Part shown: positions 26,682-35,744 of the stretch, in pieces
Numbering within the stretch: position 1 is the first letter of the stretch
Layout: every line of letters starts with the position of its first letter
NCBI RefSeq assembly: GCF_040438925.1
Contig: NZ_CP159258.1
Span: forward strand, 3,424,001-3,488,000
DNA length: 64,000 bases
Source of the DNA: Pseudomonas sp. MYb327
GTDB lineage: Bacteria; Pseudomonadota; Gammaproteobacteria; Pseudomonadales; Pseudomonadaceae
Direction of reading: 5' to 3'
Notes under the pieces: model-generated
What the model was told of the DNA's origin: nothing
Seen by the model: only the letters and a program-made list of their open reading frames with translations
Databases searched by the model: none
Program-made: the position numbers and the translations under genes

Positions 26682-26775
26682 CTTGTAGGAGCTGGCTTGC
26701 CAGCGAAAACGGTCTCACATTCAACAGTAATGTTTTTTGTGGTGACCTCATCGCTGGCAAGCCAGCTCCTACAAG
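26682..26775. repeat. REP-type inverted repeat pair
   Basis: CTTGTAGGAGCTGGCTTGCC and its inverse GGCAAGCCAGCTCCTACAAG enclose about 45 bp, between convergent genes. Confidence 0.85.
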
Positions 26776-26794
26776 GGATGCGCGGTGAGTTTGA

Positions 26795-27604
26795 TTACTG
26801 TTGCTGGACGGAGATCACCGGTTTCGGCGTCGGAGTTACAAATACCTTCGCATGCATCTGCTCACATCCACCGCCCCGGCGCATCCCGCGCACCGGACAG
26901 GCATCCAGGTAATCCAGGCCCACCGCCAATTTAAGGTGACGTTCCGGTCGCGCCAGTTCATTGGTCACGTCGAAGCTGTACCAGGCGTCATCGAGCCAGG
27001 CTTCGGCCCAGGCGTGGCTGGCCAAATGCTCGCTGTTTTCGCTGTACAAATAGCCCGAAACGTACCGCGCCGGAATGCCCAGGCTGCGGGTGCAGGCGAG
27101 GAACGCGTGAGTGTGGTCCTGACACACGCCCGAACGCCCGGCGAAAGCCTGGGCGGCGCTGGTATCCACTTCGGTGGAACCCGGCGTGTAGGTCATGTGC
27201 TGATTCAGACCATGCATCAAGTCAATCAACGCCGTGCGGTCCCGGCGTTGCTTGCATTCCTTTTCGGCAAATGCGCGCAGGGCATGGTCAGCCTCGGTCA
27301 GACGGGTGAAACGCAAAAACGGCAGCGCTGACTGGCTCTCGTGTTCGGCTTCGCGCAGTTCGTCGATATCAACCTGGCCACGGGCGCCGATGATGATCGC
27401 TTCGTGCGGCTCGTCCATGGTCAGCACATGCAAGATGTTGCCAAACGGATCGAGTTGCGCACGCACCGGCCGCGGCAGGTCGAGCTGCCAACTGAGCACG
27501 TGCTGGCGCTCGCTGTCGTGGGGAGTCAGGCGCAAGTACTGGATGCTCGCCCGCACCTGATCTTCGTAGTGATAGGTGGTCTCGTGGCTAATGGACAGTC
27601 TCAT
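26795..27604 (-). CDS. Transglutaminase-like cysteine protease
   Basis: A 269-residue protein with the transglutaminase-like triad Cys161 (GVCQDHTH), His197 (SHAWAEAW) and Asp212 (FDVTNE). The N-terminal 150 residues form the beta-rich domain typical of bacterial members. It overlaps the alpha-E gene by 4 bp and is the last gene of a three-gene operon. This trio is widespread and has been proposed to act in peptide synthesis or cell-wall peptide turnover; its substrate is not established. Confidence 0.88.
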   Translation of the reverse strand: MRLSISHETTYHYEDQVRASIQYLRLTPHDSERQHVLSWQLDLPRPVRAQLDPFGNILHVLTMDEPHEAIIIGARGQVDIDELREAEHESQSALPFLRFTRLTEADHALRAFAEKECKQRRDRTALIDLMHGLNQHMTYTPGSTEVDTSAAQAFAGRSGVCQDHTHAFLACTRSLGIPARYVSGYLYSENSEHLASHAWAEAWLDDAWYSFDVTNELARPERHLKLAVGLDYLDACPVRGMRRGGGCEQMHAKVFVTPTPKPVISVQQQ

Positions 27605-28551
27605 GCAGCCTCCAGGTAGGAACTGTGAATCGCGTTGCCCAACTGGCGCACCAGCGGGATGAACTCGGTGAGCCAGGCGTGCAAGCCTTCGTCGAGAATT
27701 TCGGTGATGCCGGTGTAACGCAGTCGCGCATCGATTTCCGCCGCGAGGCGTTGTGCAGGGCGTCCGTTGGCCCCCGGCAACTGTGCGAGGATCTGGTCGA
27801 TTTCTTCGGTGCAGGCGCGCAGGGAGCGTGGCACGTCCGCCCGCAGCAATAGCAACTCAGCAACATGCCGGGCACCGGGGGCGTCGCGATAGATCTCGGT
27901 GTACGCCTCGAAAGAGGACAAGGCCCGTAGCAAAGCACTCCACTGGTAATACGCGTGGGCCGTGCCATCACTGACGGCTTCGGCCTGATCGCCGGCCATT
28001 TCGTAACGGGCGTCGAGCAGGCGTAAAGTGTTGTCGGCCCTTTCGATGAACGTCCCCAGACGAATGAAGCGGAACGCATCGTTACGCATGATCGTGCCGT
28101 AGGACGCGCCACGGAACAGGTGAGAACGTTCCTTGATCCACTCGCAGAAACGGCTCATGCCGTATCGGCTAAGGCCTTGCTCGGCAATCCCGCGAATTTC
28201 CAGCCAGGTCGCGTTGATGTTTTCCCACATGTCAGCGGTGATTCGCCCACGTACCGCGTGGGCACTGGCGCGCGCCGCGCCGAGGCAGCTGTAGATGCTG
28301 GCCGGGTTGGCCGCGTCCAGGGCGAAAAAATGCAGCAGTCGTTCGGCATGCAACTCGCCGTGGCGTTCCAGGTAATCATCCAGGGTGCCGGTGATCAACA
28401 ATGGCATGGCCAATTCGTGCAGGCCATCACCGCGACCATCCTGTGGCATCAGCGACAGCGAGTAACTGATGTCGAGCATCCGTGCGAGGTTTTCCGCCCG
28501 CTCCAGGTAACGCGACATCCAATACAAATCCGAGGCAGTTCTACTTAACAT
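27601..28551 (-). CDS. Alpha-E domain protein
   Basis: A 316-residue, entirely helical protein opening MLSRTASDLYWMSRYLERAE, the signature of the alpha-E family. It has no catalytic motif and is thought to work with the adjacent ATP-grasp and transglutaminase. It starts 13 bp after the ATP-grasp gene ends and overlaps the transglutaminase start. Confidence 0.9.
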   Translation of the reverse strand: MLSRTASDLYWMSRYLERAENLARMLDISYSLSLMPQDGRGDGLHELAMPLLITGTLDDYLERHGELHAERLLHFFALDAANPASIYSCLGAARASAHAVRGRITADMWENINATWLEIRGIAEQGLSRYGMSRFCEWIKERSHLFRGASYGTIMRNDAFRFIRLGTFIERADNTLRLLDARYEMAGDQAEAVSDGTAHAYYQWSALLRALSSFEAYTEIYRDAPGARHVAELLLLRADVPRSLRACTEEIDQILAQLPGANGRPAQRLAAEIDARLRYTGITEILDEGLHAWLTEFIPLVRQLGNAIHSSYLEAA

Positions 28552-28563
28552 GGCAGGCTTCCT

Positions 28564-29973
28564 TCAATCCTCGACCACCCAGGTGTCCTTTGTTCCGCCA
28601 CCCTGGGAGGAATTCACCACCAGGGAACCTTCGCGCAGCGCGACACGGGTCAAACCGCCGGGCACAACCCGGGTTTCGCGGCCAGACAATACAAACGGAC
28701 GCAGGTCGATGTGGCGTGGCGCGATGCCGTTTTCGACAAAGGTCGGACAGGTCGACAGCGACAGCGTCGGTTGCGCAATGTAGGCATGGGGCTTGGCGAT
28801 GATTCGCGCGCGGAAGGCTTCGATTTCCGCTGCAGTCGCCGCTGGCCCCACCAGCATTCCGTAACCGCCGGAGCCTTGGGTTTCCTTGACCACCAGTTCT
28901 GGAAGATTGGCCAGTACGTGGGAAAGTTCAGAGGGATTACGACACTGCCATGTAGGCACGTTCTTCAGGATCGGCTCTTCATCCAGATAAAAGCGGATCA
29001 TGTCCGTGACGAACGGATACACCGACTTGTCGTCTGCCACGCCCGTGCCGATGGCATTGGCCAAGACGACATTGCCGGAGCGATAAGACGAAAGCAGCCC
29101 TGGCACACCGAGCATCGAATCCGGATTGAACGCCAGCGGGTCGAGGAACGCATCGTCGAGGCGGCGGTAAATCACATCCACCGCTTTTGGCCCGTCGGTG
29201 GTGCGCATGAACACCTTGTCATCACGCACGAACAGGTCCGCGCCCTCCACCAGTTCCACGCCCATTTCCCGCGCCAGAAAAGCATGTTCGAAGAACGCAC
29301 TGTTGAAGCGTCCCGGCGTCAGCACCACCACGCTCGGGTTATCGATAGGGCTGGAGCTTTTCAGGGTATCGAGCAGCAGGTTCGGATAGTGATCAATGGG
29401 CGCGATACGTTGCGCCGCGAACAGCTCCGGGAACAACCGCATCATCATCTTGCGGTCTTCGAGCATGTAGCTCACGCCACTCGGTGTACGAAGATTGTCT
29501 TCGAGCACGTAGTACGTGCCGTCGCCATCGCGCACCAAATCGACGCCAGAAATGTGCGAATAGATATCCCGGTGCAGATCCAGGCCCTGCATCGCCAACT
29601 GATACTGCTCGTTAGCCAGCACTTGCTCGGCCGGAATGATGCCGGCCTTGATGATGCGCTGCTCGTGATAAAGGTCGGCGAGGAACATATTCAACGCCTT
29701 GACCCGCTGGATGCAGCCGCGCTCGACCACCCGCCATTCGCTGGCAGGAATGCTGCGAGGAATGGTGTCGAAGGGAATCAAGCGCTCTGTCCCCTGCTCA
29801 TCCCCGTAGAGCGTGAACGTAATCCCGGCGCGATGAAATAGCAGATCGGCCTCACGTCGCCGTTGTGCCAAAAGCTCGTCAGGCGTTTCGGCCAGCCAAC
29901 GGGCAAACTCCCGATAATGCGGGCGGACTTGACCGCCGGCGTCGTACATTTCATCAAAATAGGTGCGGATCAT
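28564..29973 (-). CDS. Circularly permuted ATP-grasp type 2 protein
   Basis: A 469-residue protein of the permuted ATP-grasp family, expected to activate a carboxylate with ATP and ligate an amine or peptide. It opens MIRTYFDEMYD. Recognisable blocks are the HRDIYSHISG region, DLVRDGDGTYYVLEDN and, near the end, LVVKETQGSGGYGM, the ATP-binding loop. Start ATG 29973 with AAGGAG upstream. First gene of the operon with the alpha-E and transglutaminase genes. Confidence 0.9.
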   Translation of the reverse strand: MIRTYFDEMYDAGGQVRPHYREFARWLAETPDELLAQRRREADLLFHRAGITFTLYGDEQGTERLIPFDTIPRSIPASEWRVVERGCIQRVKALNMFLADLYHEQRIIKAGIIPAEQVLANEQYQLAMQGLDLHRDIYSHISGVDLVRDGDGTYYVLEDNLRTPSGVSYMLEDRKMMMRLFPELFAAQRIAPIDHYPNLLLDTLKSSSPIDNPSVVVLTPGRFNSAFFEHAFLAREMGVELVEGADLFVRDDKVFMRTTDGPKAVDVIYRRLDDAFLDPLAFNPDSMLGVPGLLSSYRSGNVVLANAIGTGVADDKSVYPFVTDMIRFYLDEEPILKNVPTWQCRNPSELSHVLANLPELVVKETQGSGGYGMLVGPAATAAEIEAFRARIIAKPHAYIAQPTLSLSTCPTFVENGIAPRHIDLRPFVLSGRETRVVPGGLTRVALREGSLVVNSSQGGGTKDTWVVED

Positions 29974-30236
29974 GCCGTACTCCTTGTCACCCGGACATCT
30001 AGGCATCGCAAGGCCCGTGCCATCGGCAGAAACGCTTTGATATCAATCGGTTGGATAACCAATACGGAAGCACCGCACCAATCCTGTGCAGTAATCGCCC
30101 CAAACCGATCGCCCCCGCTTCATTGCAAGGCGCAGTTGTCGCCTATCACCAGCATAGCCAGAGTTGATTTCACTGCCCGTTGGTTGGTGCGGATAATCCG
30201 TTTACTCACTGATTCAGTGATCCCTCTTCCCTTTTA

Positions 30237-30263
30237 GCCGCCTGTTTTGGGCGGTTTTTTTTG
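30237..30263 (+). terminator. Rightward terminator without assigned gene
   Basis: CCGCC TGTTTT GGGCGG stem followed by eight T. A GATAAT box at 30192-30197 and a CACTGA/TCAGTG palindrome at about 30208-30220 precede it, so a roughly 60-nt RNA is possible. Confidence 0.6.
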
Positions 30264-30311
30264 TCCTTTGGAAATGTTGTGAAATAAAAGCAGGAATAAA
30301 AAATCGCAGGC

Positions 30312-30345
30312 AAAAAAAATCCCCGAACCAGTCGGGGATTTTTTA
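30312..30345. terminator. Terminator of the helicase gene
   Basis: AAAATCCCCGA/TCGGGGATTTT with A and T runs on both sides: a strong bidirectional hairpin, 27 bp after the leftward stop. Confidence 0.9.
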
Positions 30346-30372
30346 TGTTCGATCAATCAGCCCGGAGGCGGA

Positions 30373-32046
30373 TCAATCTTCGCGATAGCGACGCAGCTTC
30401 AACTGCTTACCGGCAACGCGAGTGTCCTTCAGCTTGGTCAGCAACTTCTCCAGACCATCTTCCGGCAGCTCAACGAGGCTGAAGCTGTCACGCACCTGGA
30501 TGCGACCGATCGCTTCACGCGCCAGACCACCTTCGTTGAGGATTGCGCCCAACAGGTTCTTGGCAGCGATACCGTCACGCGCGCCCAGCGCGGTACGGCA
30601 ACGAGCACGGCCTTCGCCCAGTGGCATTGGTGCGCGACGCTCGCGGTCACCACGCTCAGGACGATCACCGGAACGCTCTGGACGATCGCCACGCGGTGCG
30701 TTGTTCGGCACCAGTGGACGTTCTTTCTCGATAGCGGCCAGGTTCAGCGCTTGACCGTTGGTAGCTTTGCGCAGCAGGGCTGCGGCCAGGGCACGCGGGC
30801 TGCAACCGATGTCGGCGGTCAGGCGATCGAGCAGATCACCGTGGGTCGACTCAGCTTCAGCCACCAGCGGCGACAGGCTGTTGGTCAGTTTTTTGATGCG
30901 CGCATCCAGAACAGCTTGAGCGTCTGGCAGACGAACTTCAGCAACCTTCTGACCGGTAACACGCTCGATCACTTGCAGCATGCGGCGCTCACGTGGAGTC
31001 ACCAGCAGCAGCGCACGACCTTCGCGACCGGCACGGCCGGTACGGCCGATACGGTGAACGTAGGATTCCGGGTCGTACGGCATATCCACGTTGAACACGT
31101 GAGTGATGCGCGGAACGTCCAGGCCACGAGCGGCAACGTCGGTCGCAACAACGATGTCCAGACGGCCATCCTTGAGGGAATCGATCACGCGCTCACGCTG
31201 GTTCTGGGCAATGTCACCGTTCAGCGCAGCGGCTTTGTAGCCTTTGGCTTCCAGGGCGCTGGCCAGGTCCAGGGTCGCTTGCTTGGTACGCACGAACATG
31301 ATCAGCGCGTCGAAATCCTCCACTTCCAGCAAGCTGAGAACGGCAGAAGTCTTCTGGTCAGCGTGAACCAACAGGTGAGCCTGTTCGATCGCGGTAACGG
31401 TCTGGGTCTTGGTCTGGATCTTCACGTGTTGCGGATCGCGCAGGTGGCGTTCGGCAATGGCACGGATCGACTGCGGCAGGGTGGCCGAGAACAATACGGT
31501 CTGACGGGTTGCAGGCAGAGCCTTGAAGATAACTTCCAGGTCGTCCATGAAGCCCAGTTTGAGCATTTCGTCGGCTTCGTCGAGAACCAGGTGGTTCACG
31601 GTCGCCAGTACTTTTTCGTCACGACGCAGGTGGTCGCACAGACGGCCCGGAGTGGCGACAACGATTTGTGCGCCATTACGGATTGCTTTCAATTGTGGGC
31701 CCATCGGCGCGCCGCCGTAGACAGCCACAACAGTTACGCCCGGCATTTGCTTGGCGTAGGTTTCGAAAGCGGTTGCAACTTGTAGCGCCAACTCACGAGT
31801 TGGGGCCAGGATCAGGGCTTGCGGTTCGCGCTTTGCAGGATCGATGCGATGCAGGATCGGCAGGGCGAACGCAGCGGTTTTACCCGTACCGGTTTGCGCC
31901 TGACCAATCATGTCGTGACCGGCCATGATGATCGGGATCGATTGCTGCTGAATAGCCGATGGCTCTTCGTAGCCAGTCGCGGTGACGGCTGCAAGAATAT
32001 TCGGATTAAGATTAAAAGCGGCGAAGCCGCCGGTTTCCTGGGTCAT
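30373..32046 (-). CDS. deaD: DEAD-box ATP-dependent RNA helicase
   Basis: A 557-residue RNA helicase of the DeaD/CsdA type, which acts in ribosome assembly and mRNA turnover, chiefly in the cold. Motif Q lies near residue 10-37, motif I is AQTGTGKT (50-57), motif II DEAD (VLDEADEML), motif III SAT, motif VI HRIGRTGRAG. After about residue 440 comes the DbpA-like RNA-binding region with an Arg/Gly/Asp-rich linker (DRPERSGDRPERGDRERR). Start MTQETGG with GAGGC upstream. A long leader precedes it. Confidence 0.93.
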   Translation of the reverse strand: MTQETGGFAAFNLNPNILAAVTATGYEEPSAIQQQSIPIIMAGHDMIGQAQTGTGKTAAFALPILHRIDPAKREPQALILAPTRELALQVATAFETYAKQMPGVTVVAVYGGAPMGPQLKAIRNGAQIVVATPGRLCDHLRRDEKVLATVNHLVLDEADEMLKLGFMDDLEVIFKALPATRQTVLFSATLPQSIRAIAERHLRDPQHVKIQTKTQTVTAIEQAHLLVHADQKTSAVLSLLEVEDFDALIMFVRTKQATLDLASALEAKGYKAAALNGDIAQNQRERVIDSLKDGRLDIVVATDVAARGLDVPRITHVFNVDMPYDPESYVHRIGRTGRAGREGRALLLVTPRERRMLQVIERVTGQKVAEVRLPDAQAVLDARIKKLTNSLSPLVAEAESTHGDLLDRLTADIGCSPRALAAALLRKATNGQALNLAAIEKERPLVPNNAPRGDRPERSGDRPERGDRERRAPMPLGEGRARCRTALGARDGIAAKNLLGAILNEGGLAREAIGRIQVRDSFSLVELPEDGLEKLLTKLKDTRVAGKQLKLRRYRED

Positions 32047-32466
32047 GGGTCTGCCTCTAAGTGCATCCGCAAAGACCCATGCTCCAAAGCTGCGCGTGCC
32101 GTGTTGAGACTCAAGAGTCGCCCTGGCAGCTTTGTCGGCGGGGATTTGCGAAAACGAATGAATGAAAAGAATCGTCAAGGGAGAGTCCGCAGTACGGACG
32201 TGCAGCCGAAGCTGACTTCGGGGAATTGCTCTACCTAAACGCGGCCCGGCTAAAGGCCGGCGCGCACTATACCGGAATTTGCCGAAAAAGGGAGCTTTTT
32301 TTATCGCAAAACTCCTGCGTACGGCGTTCTGTCACAGGCTTTGCGGATAATCGTGCAAGCGTCTATTTTTCAAAGGCCCGGCCCTGCGGGCGAAGGCGCT
32401 AAAACGGTTCACCTTCAAGACACAGACCTTTGGTCTGATCGCCCTTTCCCGCCCGAGGAATGCACC
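32047..32466. other. Intergenic with long helicase leader
   Basis: No gene. On the minus strand a TATAGT box (32266-32271) could start a leader of about 220 nt for deaD, containing a CCGGC/GCCGG hairpin near 32245-32260. Long leaders are usual for cold-shock helicase genes. Confidence 0.4.
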
Positions 32467-33258
32467 ATGAAAGAGCTCGACACCTGTCGCGTGAGCCGTG
32501 AAAAACGTGGTCATGTGGTGTTGATCGGCCTGGACCGGGTCGCCAAACGCAACGCCTTCGATCTGGACATGCTCAATGAATTGAGCCTGGCATACGGCGA
32601 TTTCGAAGCCGACAGCGACGCTCGAGTGGCGGTGGTGTTCGGCCACGGCGAACACTTCACTGCCGGGCTGGACCTGGTCAACGCAAGCGCCGCGCTGACC
32701 GAAGGTTGGCAGGCGCCGCCCGGCGGCTGCGATCCATGGGGTGTGTTCGTCGGGCCGAGGGTCAGCAAACCGGTGATCGTCGCCGCGCAAGGCTATTGCC
32801 TGACCATCGGCATCGAATTGATGCTGGCAGCCGATATCAACCTGTGCGCCAGCAACACTCGATTCGCGCAGATGGAAGTGCAGCGGGGCATCTTTCCCTT
32901 CGGTGGCGCCACCCTGCGCCTGCATCAGGTGGCCGGTTGGGGCAACGCCATGCGCTGGATGCTGACCGGAGACGAATTTGATGCGCATGATGCCTTGCAC
33001 TTGGGCCTGGTGCAGGAAGTCATGGCCAGCGAGGATTTGCTACCTCGGGCGTTAGAACTGGCCGAGCGAATCGCCCGGCAGGCGCCGCTGGGGGTTCAGG
33101 CGACGCTGAAGTCTGCGCGACAGGCTCGATATGAAGGGGAAACGGCGGCGGCGCAAGGGTTGCCGGAGCTGGTGAAGAAGTTGCTGACCAGCGAGGATGC
33201 GCAGGAGGGTGTGCGGTCGCTGGTGGAGCGGCGGCCCGGAATCTTCAAAGGCATTTGA
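32467..33258 (+). CDS. Crotonase/enoyl-CoA hydratase family protein
   Basis: A 263-residue crotonase. The oxyanion segments are HFTAGLDL (about residues 58-65) and GYCLTIGIELMLAAD (about 107-121), and the second half carries MEVQRGIFPFGGAT with a Glu in the place of one catalytic residue. Start ATG 32467 with GAGGA upstream; an open frame before it is not supported. Likely acts on an acyl-CoA; exact substrate unknown. Confidence 0.87.
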   Translation: MKELDTCRVSREKRGHVVLIGLDRVAKRNAFDLDMLNELSLAYGDFEADSDARVAVVFGHGEHFTAGLDLVNASAALTEGWQAPPGGCDPWGVFVGPRVSKPVIVAAQGYCLTIGIELMLAADINLCASNTRFAQMEVQRGIFPFGGATLRLHQVAGWGNAMRWMLTGDEFDAHDALHLGLVQEVMASEDLLPRALELAERIARQAPLGVQATLKSARQARYEGETAAAQGLPELVKKLLTSEDAQEGVRSLVERRPGIFKGI

Positions 33259-33277
33259 GATTTGCATCGGATTTGAT

Positions 33278-33360
33278 GGCCTCATCGCGGGCAAGCCCGC
33301 TCCCACAGGTTTTGTGAGCACCGCAATTACTGTGGGAGCGGGCTTGCCCGCGATGAGGCC
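33278..33360. repeat. REP-type inverted repeat pair
   Basis: GGCCTCATCGCGGGCAAGCC and its inverse, GGCTTGCCCGCGATGAGGCC, frame about 40 bp between convergent genes; the inner halves continue as CGCTCCCACA/TGTGGGAGCG. Confidence 0.88.
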
Positions 33361-33368
33361 GGAACAGT

Positions 33369-34124
33369 TTACGTCGCGGGGCGAATTGCCTTGATCAATG
33401 TCTGCAACGAATACCCCAACCGCGGCGCCAACGCTTCAGCCCGGGCAATTAGGCCTTCTATATCCAGCTCCTGATCCAGTTCCGAAGGCACGATCAAAAT
33501 CACATTGCCCTCCTTCACCGGCAACTCCCAGTAATGCCGATGGTAGAGCCCGCGCAGCAACGCGGCGCCCAATGGCTTGCCATCATCGGTAGCCCACTGA
33601 TTGATCACCAGCCAGCCACCCGGGTTCAGGCGTTTCTGACAGTTTTCCAGGAATGTCCAGGCCAGATGCCCGACACCCGGACCGACGTCGGTATAGAGGT
33701 CGACGAAGATCAGGTCTGCGGGTTCGGCGGTATCAAGCAAGTCCAGCGCATCGCCCACGCGGATGTACAGACGCGGATCGTCGTCCAGCCCCAGATACTC
33801 GATGGCCAGGCGCGGTACGTCTGGGCGTAGCTCGATGGCTTCGACATCTTCCAGCGGCAGGAACTTGAGGCAGGCCTGCGTCAGCGTGCCGGCGCCGAGG
33901 CCAAGGAACAGCGCGCTTTCCGGCTGTTCGTGGCACAACGCGCCGATCAGCATTGCCCGTGTGTAATCGTACTCGAGCCAGCTCGGATCGGCGGTGAATA
34001 CGCAGCTCTGTTCAATGGCGTCACCGAACTCGAGAAAACGGTAATCAGCCACTTCCAGCACACGAATCACGCCGAACTCGTCCTGCACCTCGGCGAGCAA
34101 ATGCTCGACGCGCTCCTCAGTCAT
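33369..34124 (-). CDS. Spermidine-synthase-like (SAM-fold) protein
   Basis: A 251-residue protein with the Rossmann fold of spermidine synthases/methyltransferases: motif I ALFLGLGAGTLTQ, acidic residue in VEAIELRP, GDALDLLD, and VDLYTD. The aminopropyl-acceptor signature of true SpeE is not clear, and no decarboxylase gene is near, so the activity is uncertain. Start MTEERVEHL with CAGGAG upstream; the frame runs 36 codons further without support. Divergent from the class II DAHP synthase. Confidence 0.78.
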   Translation of the reverse strand: MTEERVEHLLAEVQDEFGVIRVLEVADYRFLEFGDAIEQSCVFTADPSWLEYDYTRAMLIGALCHEQPESALFLGLGAGTLTQACLKFLPLEDVEAIELRPDVPRLAIEYLGLDDDPRLYIRVGDALDLLDTAEPADLIFVDLYTDVGPGVGHLAWTFLENCQKRLNPGGWLVINQWATDDGKPLGAALLRGLYHRHYWELPVKEGNVILIVPSELDQELDIEGLIARAEALAPRLGYSLQTLIKAIRPAT

Positions 34125-34285
34125 TTCGTCTCCTGATCGTTGCCGGGCCTTCTTGGGCAAACAGCAACGCGATACACCGCAACATGAAGCGGCAAAGGCG
34201 CGATTGTCCGCGAAGCAACGGGAACAGGTCACGCACTAATTTGCTGATAACATGAACGCCCGAGCGTAAAACAACAGAGACCGTG

Positions 34286-35632
34286 ATGAGCCAACCCTGG
34301 AGCCCTGACAGCTGGCGCGCCCTGCCGATCCAGCAGCAACCCCAATACCCTGACGCAGCGCATTTGCTGCACGTCGAGCAAACGCTGGCCAGCTATCCGC
34401 CGCTGGTGTTTGCCGGTGAAGCCCGGGAATTGCGCCGTCAGTTTGCCGAAGTGACCCAGGGTCGAGCGTTTTTGCTGCAGGGCGGCGACTGCGCCGAAAG
34501 CTTCGCCGAGTTCTCCGCCGCGAAGATCCGTGACACCTTCAAAGTGTTGCTGCAAATGGCGATTGTCATGACCTTCGCGGCCGGTTGCCCGGTGGTCAAG
34601 GTCGGGCGCATGGCCGGGCAATTCGCCAAGCCGCGCTCGGCCAACGACGAAACCATCGACGGCGTGACCCTGCCGGCCTACCGTGGCGACATCGTCAACG
34701 GCATCGGTTTCGACGAAAAAAGCCGCGTGCCGGATCCGGAACGTTTGCTCCAGTCCTACCACCAGTCCACCGCGACCCTTAACCTGCTGCGTGCCTTTGC
34801 CCAGGGCGGGTTTGCCGACCTGCATCAAGTGCACAAGTGGAACCTGGACTTCATCGCCAACTCGGCCCTGGCGGAAAAATACAGCCACCTGGCTGACCGC
34901 ATCGATGAAACCCTGGCCTTCATGCGCGCCTGCGGCATGGACAGTTCGCCACAACTGCGCGAGACCAGTTTCTTCACCGCACACGAAGCGCTGCTGCTGA
35001 ACTACGAAGAAGCGTTCGTGCGTCGCGACAGCCTGACCAATGACTATTACGACTGTTCGGCGCACATGCTCTGGATCGGCGACCGCACCCGTCAACTGGA
35101 CGGTGCCCACGTCGAGTTCCTGCGCGGGGTGAACAACCCGATCGGGGTCAAGGTCGGCCCGAGCATGAACACCGATGACCTGATCCGCCTGATCGACATT
35201 CTCAACCCTGACAACGATCCGGGTCGCCTGAACCTGATTGCGCGGATGGGCGCAAACAAGGTCGGCGATCACCTGCCGCAACTGATCCGCGCGGTGCAGC
35301 GTGAAGGCAAGCAAGTGCTCTGGAGTTCCGACCCGATGCACGGCAACACCATCAAGGCCAGCAGCGGCTACAAGACCCGCGATTTCGCGCAGATTCTGGG
35401 TGAGGTGAAGCAGTTCTTCCAGGTTCACGAAGCCGAAGGCACCTATGCCGGCGGTATTCACATCGAGATGACCGGGCAGAATGTGACCGAGTGCATTGGG
35501 GGCGCGCGACCGATTACTGAAGATGGTTTATCGGACCGTTATCACACCCATTGTGATCCGCGGATGAATGCCGATCAGTCGCTGGAACTGGCGTTTTTGA
35601 TTGCTGAAACCTTGAAACAGGTTCGACGTTAA
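34286..35632 (+). CDS. Class II DAHP synthase (3-deoxy-7-phosphoheptulonate synthase)
   Basis: A 448-residue plant-type DAHP synthase, joining phosphoenolpyruvate and erythrose 4-phosphate at the entry of the shikimate pathway. Typical opening [15 protein letters not shown], then [63 protein letters not shown] and [15 protein letters not shown] with metal ligands Cys, His, Glu and Asp in these blocks. A class I enzyme is also encoded in this window (49846). Confidence 0.95.
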   Translation: MSQPWSPDSWRALPIQQQPQYPDAAHLLHVEQTLASYPPLVFAGEARELRRQFAEVTQGRAFLLQGGDCAESFAEFSAAKIRDTFKVLLQMAIVMTFAAGCPVVKVGRMAGQFAKPRSANDETIDGVTLPAYRGDIVNGIGFDEKSRVPDPERLLQSYHQSTATLNLLRAFAQGGFADLHQVHKWNLDFIANSALAEKYSHLADRIDETLAFMRACGMDSSPQLRETSFFTAHEALLLNYEEAFVRRDSLTNDYYDCSAHMLWIGDRTRQLDGAHVEFLRGVNNPIGVKVGPSMNTDDLIRLIDILNPDNDPGRLNLIARMGANKVGDHLPQLIRAVQREGKQVLWSSDPMHGNTIKASSGYKTRDFAQILGEVKQFFQVHEAEGTYAGGIHIEMTGQNVTECIGGARPITEDGLSDRYHTHCDPRMNADQSLELAFLIAETLKQVRR

Positions 35633-35646
35633 GTTGCGTCGCCTCT

Positions 35647-35735
35647 ATCGCTGGCAAGCCAGCCCCTACAGGATTTACGTTGTGCGGCGCTAGTGCGTAC
35701 GGCACAACATCCGTAGGAGCTGGCTTGCCAGCGAT
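35647..35735. repeat. REP-type inverted repeat pair
   Basis: ATCGCTGGCAAGCCAGC and the inverse GCTGGCTTGCCAGCGAT, same family as the pair at 26682, between convergent genes. Confidence 0.85.
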
Positions 35736-35744
35736 GGCGTCAGG

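Larger units (their letters stand above)
29974..30372. other. Intergenic with a possible short RNA and two terminators
   Basis: No protein gene. A plus-strand terminator at 30237-30263 has no gene in front of it, which suggests a short rightward transcript. A bidirectional terminator at 30312-30345 ends the leftward helicase gene. Confidence 0.5.
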
